DNA of 12,497 nucleotides from DATJUF01 sp035502655 (GTDB lineage: Bacteria > Desulfobacterota > Binatia > Binatales > Binataceae). Positions 8,220 through 12,497 of this stretch are shown one piece after another. Location: NCBI GenBank assembly GCA_035502655.1, contig DATJUF010000273.1, positions 1-12,497 of the forward strand. Reading direction: 5' to 3'. The notes beneath the pieces were generated by a model. It ran no database searches, was not told where the DNA came from, and saw nothing but the letters and a program-made list of their open reading frames with translations. Position 1 is the stretch's first letter; every line of letters starts with the position of its first letter. Position numbers and translations under genes: made by a program.

Positions 8220-8319
8220 TTCCGTCATTCTCGCGCGTGGCTGCCGCGTGAAGAATCCCGATCTTTATTGCCGAGATGTTCGTTGCGTGAGCCGAGCTTC
8301 TCCGCCTATAGGCGTTGGT

Positions 8320-9270
8320 TCAGGGCTTGAGCGCGCGCATCGCCCGCTTGACCGCGCTCGCCCGATCCTCACCCACCGGATTCACAAAGACGATCGCCCA
8401 TCCGATTCCCGGCGCAGACAGTTCCTGCAGCCGTTCACGCACCCTCCCTTCTGATCCCACCAGCAGCGTCGAATCGATCATCCTATCCGTCACCGCCGCG
8501 ATCGCCGCCTTGCTGTCGCTGCCGGCCGCCCGGATTCCATCCATCTCCTTCGCGAAGCCCGCATTGGCGAACATATTCCCGTAAAAGCGCAGCGCCCCGT
8601 ATCGCGACAGCAGCGTGCGCGCGGGCTTGCGTGCCAACTCCAGATCATCCGAGATAAAGGCCGTCGCGAACATTGCCGGCTCGATTTCATTCGGATTCCG
8701 CCCGGCCTTCTGTGCCCCCTCCGCGATTTCTCCCAGCGCCTCTTTAATCCGTGCTGGCGGGAAAAAGTTAAAAATTACCCCGTCCGCGATCTCCCCGGCC
8801 AACCGCACCATTGGCCGCGACACCCCCGCCAGATACAGCGGAACCTTGCCCGCCGTCACCTTCGGATTCGTCCTCCCGCCTTCGAGCATCTTGCGCAGCG
8901 TCGCCACCGTCGCCCGCATCTTCTTCATCGGATCGGCTGGACCGCCCATATCAATCCCGATCGCGCCGTTGCCTTCCCGATGGCCCGTACCTAATCCCAG
9001 GATAAACCGCCCGCCGGTGAACTCATGCAGCGCCGCCACTTCGTTCGCCAGCAGATTCGGATGCCGTAGGTAGATATTCGTGATCGCTGTGCCGAGCTTC
9101 ACTTTCTGCGTGTTGAAGCCAATTCCAAGCGAACACGCCAGCGAGTCATTATTCGCCTCGGTCATGAACACGCCGTCGAAGCCGTTATCCTCGGCCGCCC
9201 GCGACCATTCGATAATCGTCTGCATCGGGCTGTCGGGCATGATCGAAAAGGCGAGGGCGATTTTGGGCAT
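8320..9270 (-). CDS. LLM class flavin/F420-dependent oxidoreductase
   Basis: 316 residues from the ATG at 9270. A longer frame starts at a TTG (9291), but AAAGGA 7 nt before the ATG and the family-typical opening MPKIALAFS favour 9270. The protein is a luciferase-like TIM barrel: WSRAAEDNGFDGVFMTE (~22-38) early, KLGTAITNIYLRHPN (~58-72), the conserved GGRFILGLGTGH (86-97), and the C-terminal half LYLAGVSRPMVRLAGEIADG (~145-164), as in 5,10-methylenetetrahydromethanopterin reductase-like enzymes. Such enzymes use reduced F420 or FMN to reduce or oxygenate diverse small molecules in the cytoplasm. The cofactor and substrate cannot be fixed from sequence alone, and no F420 biosynthesis gene is visible here. 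It is divergently transcribed from the hisH operon across a 244-bp region. Confidence 0.9.
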   Translation of the reverse strand: MPKIALAFSIMPDSPMQTIIEWSRAAEDNGFDGVFMTEANNDSLACSLGIGFNTQKVKLGTAITNIYLRHPNLLANEVAALHEFTGGRFILGLGTGHREGNGAIGIDMGGPADPMKKMRATVATLRKMLEGGRTNPKVTAGKVPLYLAGVSRPMVRLAGEIADGVIFNFFPPARIKEALGEIAEGAQKAGRNPNEIEPAMFATAFISDDLELARKPARTLLSRYGALRFYGNMFANAGFAKEMDGIRAAGSDSKAAIAAVTDRMIDSTLLVGSEGRVRERLQELSAPGIGWAIVFVNPVGEDRASAVKRAMRALKP

Positions 9271-9277
9271 GATGGCA

Positions 9278-9283
9278 TCCTTT
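9278..9283 (-). promoter_or_regulatory. Ribosome-binding site that fixes the oxidoreductase start
   Basis: AAAGGA on the minus strand sits 7 nt before the ATG at 9270. It overlaps the codons that would follow the TTG at 9291, which argues against that longer start. Confidence 0.6.
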
Positions 9284-9322
9284 CGCGGCAAACGTCTCCC
9301 TTTTGCTTAGCGGCCCCCGTCT

Positions 9323-9349
9323 ATAATCGCAACCAGGCTACCCGATTAT
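9323..9349. promoter_or_regulatory. Inverted repeat over a TATAAT box, operator candidate
   Basis: ATAATCG (9323-9329) and CGATTAT (9343-9349) are exact inverted copies 13 nt apart. The left arm overlaps a perfect TATAAT (9322-9327), though no good -35 precedes it. The site lies between the divergent oxidoreductase and hisH genes, where a dimeric regulator could act on both. It could also be chance in an AT-richer gap. Confidence 0.3.
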
Positions 9350-9414
9350 CCCTTCGTTTTTGCCGATCGCTTTCTTAATCTCCCGTATTCATGGGGAGGT
9401 TAGTGGGGGTTCTG

Positions 9415-9442
9415 TTGTTAAACGAGGCACAACCGCTATTAT
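9415..9442 (+). promoter_or_regulatory. Likely sigma-70 promoter of the hisH-hisF-ribH operon
   Basis: TTGTTA (9415-9420), a 16-bp spacer and TATTAT (9437-9442) match consensus at 4/6 and 5/6. Transcription would start near 9449, leaving a leader of about 65 nt before the hisH ATG. Confidence 0.45.
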
Positions 9443-9510
9443 TACGCTTCCGAGGACCCGAGGACGCGTTTAGGAATTTGCGCCCGACGGCTCCAGCGAA
9501 CGGATGCAAC

Positions 9511-9514
9511 GGAG
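9511..9514 (+). promoter_or_regulatory. GGAG abutting the hisH start codon
   Basis: GGAG touches the ATG at 9515 with no spacer, too close for normal Shine-Dalgarno pairing. The start is nevertheless firm, because MIAIIDY is the invariant HisH opening. Initiation may depend little on this motif. Confidence 0.4.
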
Positions 9515-10135
9515 ATGATCGCGATTATCGATTACCGGGCCGGCAATCTCACCAGCGTCGCCCACGCCCTCGAACATCTGGGCCATCGCTGCGAGATCAC
9601 CGATCAGCCTGACCGTATCGGCGCCGCTGATCATGTCATTCTGCCGGGCGTTGGCGCCGCTGGGGCCACGATGGAACACCTGCGCGCGCTGGGCCTCACC
9701 AGCGTAATCCGCAAGGATGTGGTCAAGGCCGGCAAGCCCTTCCTCGGTATCTGCATCGGTATTCAGGTGCTGATGGAACGCAGCGACGAGGATGACGCCC
9801 AATGCCTCGGCCTGATTCCCGGCGAGGTCGTTCGCTTCCCTTCCGTCGTTGACGGCCGCCCCTTCAAAGTTCCGCAAATCGGCTGGAATCGTGTCCGTCA
9901 GGCTGTCCCGCATCCGATTTTCAACGGCGTACCCGACGACAGTTACTTCTATTTCGTCAACTCCTACTATCCTGTGCCTGCTGAGGAATCGGATATCATC
10001 GCGACTGCCAGCTACGGCGTCACTTTTACCGCCGCCATCGCCCGCGGCAATATCGTCGCCACGCAGTTCCACCTTGAGAAAAGTGGTGCCGCTGGCCTCA
10101 AAATGCTCGACAACTTCTGCCGCTTCACGGCCTGA
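9515..10135 (+). CDS. hisH: Imidazole glycerol phosphate synthase, glutamine amidotransferase subunit
   Basis: 206 residues, normal family length. This is the class I glutaminase partner of HisF: it hydrolyses glutamine and channels ammonia to the HisF active site in histidine biosynthesis. The opening MIAIIDYRAGNLTSV, the oxyanion-strand loop PGVGA (44-48) and a catalytic triad of Cys80 (GICIGIQ), His186 and Glu188 (QFHLEKSG) are visible, as is the VPQIGWN motif. It departs from the common pattern at several conserved places: Arg8 where Gly is usual, Asn149 in YFVNSYY where His is usual, and Leu187 where Pro is nearly invariant (HPE). The triad itself is complete, so activity is expected. 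hisF follows after 1 nt, consistent with obligate co-expression. No hisA, hisB or other his genes are adjacent. A paralogue serving an acetamidino-sugar pathway is a less likely alternative. Confidence 0.93.
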   Translation: MIAIIDYRAGNLTSVAHALEHLGHRCEITDQPDRIGAADHVILPGVGAAGATMEHLRALGLTSVIRKDVVKAGKPFLGICIGIQVLMERSDEDDAQCLGLIPGEVVRFPSVVDGRPFKVPQIGWNRVRQAVPHPIFNGVPDDSYFYFVNSYYPVPAEESDIIATASYGVTFTAAIARGNIVATQFHLEKSGAAGLKMLDNFCRFTA

Positions 10136-10136
10136 T

Positions 10137-10922
10137 ATGGTCGCCAAACGCATCATCCCCTGCCTCGACGTACGCGGCGGCAAAGTCACCAAAGGCGTCC
10201 AGTTTCTGGCCAATGTTGACGTTGGCGATCCCGTCGCGATGGCCCGCTATTACTACGAACAGGGTGCCGACGAAATCGTCTTCTACGACATCACTGCTTC
10301 CAACGAACGCCGCGCCATCATGCTCGACGTGGTCCGCGCCGTCGCCCGCGACATCTTCATCCCATTCAGCGTCGGCGGCGGCCTGCGCACTCTTGAAGAC
10401 ATGCGTTCCGTATTACTGGCAGGGGCCGAAAAGGTCTCCATCGATTCCGGCGCGGTCCGCAGTCCTGAAATTATCGAGCAGGGCGCGCACGCCTTCGGCA
10501 GCCAATGCATCGTCCTCTCGATGCAGGTTCGCAGCGTCGCGCCGAGTGACAAATTTCCATCCGGCTATGAAGTCGTAATCGACGGTGGCCGCACTCCGAC
10601 TGGCCGTGACGCTCTCCGCTGGGCCCAGGAGGGTGAACAACTCGGCGCCGGCGAACTATGTATCAACTCGATCGACCGCGACGGCACCAAGCTCGGTTAT
10701 GACCTCGCCATCACACGTCTGATCAGCACCTCCGTAAAAATTCCCGTAATCGCCTCAGGCGGGGCTGGCGAGCCTAAGCATCTGCTTGAGGCCTTCACCA
10801 CCGGCGCTGCCGACGCCGCCATCGTCGCTTCGATTATCCACTATGGCGATCATCCTCTGCCCGATCTAAAGCGTTACTTGAGAAATGCCGGAGTCGAAGT
10901 ACGCGATCCGGCCGCCTCGTGA
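10137..10922 (+). CDS. hisF: Imidazole glycerol phosphate synthase, cyclase subunit HisF (variant active site)
   Basis: 261 residues from the ATG at 10137; the frame runs further upstream, but MVAKRIIPCLDV is the family N-terminus and the start lies 1 nt after the hisH stop, implying translational coupling. The (beta-alpha)8 barrel converts PRFAR plus ammonia into imidazole glycerol phosphate and AICAR. Visible are the first catalytic Asp (Asp11, CLD), the phosphate-binding loops SVGGGLR (78-84) and ASGGAGEP (206-213), and SIDRDGTK (178-185), the strand carrying the conserved D176 loop of Thermotoga. The second catalytic acid does not match: alignment through FGSQ places Gln130 (codon CAG at 10524-10526, in CIVLSMQVR) where Thermotoga HisF has Asp130. 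A longer loop (VAPSDKFPSGYEVV) follows. The frame is intact with no sign of decay. HisF by family; its exact activity is slightly uncertain because of residue 130. Confidence 0.92.
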   Translation: MVAKRIIPCLDVRGGKVTKGVQFLANVDVGDPVAMARYYYEQGADEIVFYDITASNERRAIMLDVVRAVARDIFIPFSVGGGLRTLEDMRSVLLAGAEKVSIDSGAVRSPEIIEQGAHAFGSQCIVLSMQVRSVAPSDKFPSGYEVVIDGGRTPTGRDALRWAQEGEQLGAGELCINSIDRDGTKLGYDLAITRLISTSVKIPVIASGGAGEPKHLLEAFTTGAADAAIVASIIHYGDHPLPDLKRYLRNAGVEVRDPAAS

Positions 10923-10927
10923 AGGAG
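10922..10927 (+). promoter_or_regulatory. Ribosome-binding site that fixes the ribH GTG start
   Basis: AAGGAG begins inside the hisF stop codon (TGA 10920-10922) and lies 8 nt before the GTG at 10936. This favours GTG over the in-frame ATG at 10885, which would put 17 extra residues inside the end of hisF and has no comparable site. Confidence 0.75.
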
Positions 10928-10935
10928 CGCCGCTT

Positions 10936-11346
10936 GTGAAAATCGCGCTGGTGGTTTCCGATTTCAATTTTGACGTGACCTCCCTGATGGCGGAACGGGC
11001 GCGCCGCCATGCCGAGTTTCTCGGCGCCGAATCCGTTCGCATCGTGCATATTCCCGGCGTCTACGATATGCCGCTGGCGGCCAAGCGCCTGCTCAAGCGC
11101 AAGGATGTGGACGGTGTCGTGCTCATAGGCGCGGTCATCAAGGGCGACACCAATCACGACGAATTGATCGCTTCGGCTACAGCCAGCGCTGCCACCAGCC
11201 TCTCGCTCGAATTCGACAAGCCGGTCGGCCTCGGCGTCACCGGCCCCGGCATGGATCACATGCAAGCGCTCGACCGCATCGACAACGCCAAGAACGCCGT
11301 CGAGTCGGTTATCCGCATGCTTCGCATCTTGAAGGAGCTCGAATAG
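10936..11346 (+). CDS. ribH: 6,7-dimethyl-8-ribityllumazine synthase, archaeal-type
   Basis: 136 residues from the GTG at 10936. It condenses 5-amino-6-ribitylaminouracil with 3,4-dihydroxy-2-butanone 4-phosphate, the penultimate step of riboflavin synthesis, and the family assembles into pentamers or 60-mers. Visible are VVSDFNFDVT with the ring-stacking Phe10, PGVYDMPLAAK (~40-50), GAVIKGDTNHDE with the catalytic His74, and the phosphate-binding region ending in QALDRI. The features HAEFLGA, PGVYDMPLA, TNHDE and LGVTGPGM match the Methanocaldococcus jannaschii enzyme as I recall it. The usual bacterial forms have GAFEIP, TTHYDY/HFDYV and GVLTT instead. It is third in the hisH-hisF operon. 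The short length, without the N-terminal extension of many bacterial enzymes, also fits the archaeal type. Confident in family, moderately so in subtype. Confidence 0.9.
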   Translation: MKIALVVSDFNFDVTSLMAERARRHAEFLGAESVRIVHIPGVYDMPLAAKRLLKRKDVDGVVLIGAVIKGDTNHDELIASATASAATSLSLEFDKPVGLGVTGPGMDHMQALDRIDNAKNAVESVIRMLRILKELE

Positions 11347-11415
11347 CCAACAGCCTGTTAAGAAACCGCATCTCTCAACGTTGCCACTCTCCCGCCCTCT
11401 ACCTATTCTTTCACT

Positions 11416-12261
11416 GTGGTGCCGACAACGGGTGAGGGCGGGTTGACGCGATCGCAAACTTTCTCGACACGTGCAGCAGCGCGGATTCTTGCAGTGCCCG
11501 CGCATCGTATTCGCTACTGGGTCCGGCAGGAGCTCGTGAGCCCTGCCGCTGCCCGCGGACGGCGCTACCGTTTCGCCTTCAACGACCTCCTGATGATGCG
11601 TCTCGCAAAGGATTTGCTGCCTGCGCGTGGACGCCTTGAACCGTTCCAGCGATGTTTCGCCAAGGTCAGGAATTTCTTCGAGCCGTCCCGGCCGGTTACT
11701 TCGTTGCGGCTCGATACGCTCGACGGTCGTATCGTCGTGCGTGACGGCGGCCTCGCCTTTGAGGCCGAAAGTGGCCAGATGCTGCTCGAGTTCCAGGCGC
11801 CGAAGCGCCCCCTCGGCAAGATCGAGGATCGTTTCGGTCCGGCGCGCGTGCGCGAGCGTTTCGAGGAAACTCGCCAGCTTGCAGAGACCGATCCGCTCAA
11901 GGCACTGACCCTCTATGGCGATTTGCTCGCCCATGAACCGCACAACTTCGACGCTCATCTGCGCATGGCAGCAGCGCTTGAGCAAAAAAACGATGCGGTC
12001 GGCGCCATCCGCCATCTTCAGGCTGCTGCCGTCATCCTTCCTGGCAACCATGACGTCCATCTGCAGCTCGGCATGCTCTATCGCCAGATCGGCGATTACG
12101 ACAATGCGATCGAAAGTCTATTGCGCGCCGCCGCTTGCGATCCCCATTCGCTCGAATCCCATCGCAACCTCGCCGAAATCTACGAAGAAACCGGCCGCCG
12201 CCGCGACGCTCTTCGCCATCTCAGCGCGATCCATCGCCTCAGCCGCGACCACCACCCCTGA
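11416..12261 (+). CDS. MerR-type helix-turn-helix protein fused to TPR repeats
   Basis: 281 residues from the GTG at 11416. A TTG at 11443 with GAGG 5 nt upstream is an alternative that would drop nine residues, and neither start is strong. Residues ~15-65 are a MerR-like winged helix (FSTRAAARILAVPAHRIRYW, then RYRFAFNDLLMMRLAKDLL). Instead of the usual dimerising coiled coil and effector domain, a linker (~66-140) leads to TPR repeats from ~145 to 278. These are recognisable by helices such as AHLRMAAALEQ, VHLQLGMLYRQIGDYDNAIE and SHRNLAEIYEETGRRRDALRHL, about four units. It probably binds DNA and uses the TPR arm for protein contact; target and partner are unknown. It begins 69 nt after ribH with no visible terminator between them, so read-through from the his-rib operon is possible. 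Confidence 0.85.
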   Translation: MVPTTGEGGLTRSQTFSTRAAARILAVPAHRIRYWVRQELVSPAAARGRRYRFAFNDLLMMRLAKDLLPARGRLEPFQRCFAKVRNFFEPSRPVTSLRLDTLDGRIVVRDGGLAFEAESGQMLLEFQAPKRPLGKIEDRFGPARVRERFEETRQLAETDPLKALTLYGDLLAHEPHNFDAHLRMAAALEQKNDAVGAIRHLQAAAVILPGNHDVHLQLGMLYRQIGDYDNAIESLLRAAACDPHSLESHRNLAEIYEETGRRRDALRHLSAIHRLSRDHHP

Positions 12262-12378
12262 TCTTCACGGTCATTTGCGAAACCTTCCTTGGCCAGATGT
12301 GCTTCAGCGAGCTCTTTGGTATGTGGCGGGAAGAGCTTCCGTTGTATTTGACCGTTAGCCAACGCTAAGCTTAACCGT

Positions 12379-12497
12379 ATGCATTCACGGCCGCTCAAGC
12401 GCATCGATATCCTCCGCCATGAGCTGAAAGCGCTGCGCTATATCCTCGATAACTATCACGCGGGCAAACTCGGCGGCTCAGCACTGCCACCACGCGA
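12379..12497 (+). CDS. 5' end of a possible gene of unknown function (runs off the window)
   Basis: From the ATG at 12379 the frame is open to the window end (39 codons), with the nearest upstream in-frame stop at 12349-12351. The start MHSRPLKRIDILRHELKALR is basic and looks helical, then passes into a Gly-rich stretch. No good ribosome-binding site is visible. It is too short to identify and could be a chance opening. Confidence 0.4.
   Translation, partial: MHSRPLKRIDILRHELKALRYILDNYHAGKLGGSALPPR

Noticed and set aside
8197..8230. tRNA-like GGATTCGATTCC segment
   Set aside because: It resembles a T-arm, but the flanking bases do not form the 5-bp T stem, and no acceptor, D or anticodon arms are found around it.
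9849..10136. Upstream extension of the hisF frame by 96 codons
   Set aside because: It overlaps hisH in another frame with Ser/Arg-rich nonsense-like sequence; true HisF begins at MVAKRIIPCLDV.
9470..10213. 247-codon minus-strand frame over hisH
   Set aside because: It is a mirror frame of hisH, whose motifs and catalytic triad are unmistakable.
10834..12060. 408-codon open frame on the minus strand across hisF end, ribH and the MerR-TPR gene
   Set aside because: It lies antisense to three well-supported genes, has no ribosome-binding site or recognisable domain, and is rich in Arg/His/Gly as expected from reading GC-rich coding DNA backwards.

Overview
The window (12,497 bp) is dense, moderately GC-rich chromosomal DNA from a bacterium with an outer membrane. 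An outer-membrane beta-barrel fragment, two predicted lipoproteins and one other exported protein sit beside housekeeping genes: metH, hisH, hisF and ribH. A DUF1302-like barrel, an LLM-class (F420/FMN-type) oxidoreductase, a MerR-TPR fusion and an archaeal-type lumazine synthase together suggest an uncultured deltaproteobacterium-like lineage such as Desulfobacterota or Binatota. That placement is a weak inference, because no marker gene here fixes it. I see no rRNA, tRNA, CRISPR array, insertion sequence, integrase or phage gene.

Layout. (1) 1-3473 is an envelope block. It holds the 3' end of an outer-membrane barrel gene closed by a strong terminator, a lipoprotein on +, a convergent lipoprotein on -, and, divergent from that, a secreted protein with a Pro/Tyr/Gly/Ser tail. 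(2) 3541-7071 is a complete cobalamin-dependent methionine synthase on -. (3) 7324-8094 is a membrane-anchored DUF1499 protein on +. (4) 8320-9270 is an LLM-class flavin/F420 oxidoreductase on -. (5) 9515-11346 is a tight + operon, hisH-hisF-ribH, with 1 nt between hisH and hisF and the ribH ribosome-binding site overlapping the hisF stop. (6) 11416-12261 is a MerR-type helix-turn-helix fused to TPR repeats, and a short reading frame at 12379 runs off the end. No gene-free stretch exceeds 300 bases. The longest are 589-842 (terminator and a possible promoter), 7072-7323 (a weak metH promoter, no recognisable riboswitch) and 9271-9514 (a divergent regulatory region with an inverted repeat and a likely operon promoter).

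How the genes relate. HisH and HisF form imidazole glycerol phosphate synthase (histidine branch, releasing AICAR to purines). RibH makes the riboflavin precursor, so the operon links histidine, purine and flavin metabolism. The most unusual points are in this operon: HisF carries Gln where the second catalytic aspartate (D130 in Thermotoga numbering) is expected, HisH also departs from usual glutaminase motifs, and RibH resembles archaeal more than ordinary bacterial enzymes. I find no convincing new defence or mobile system; the best candidates for new biology are this variant operon and the uncharacterised envelope proteins.
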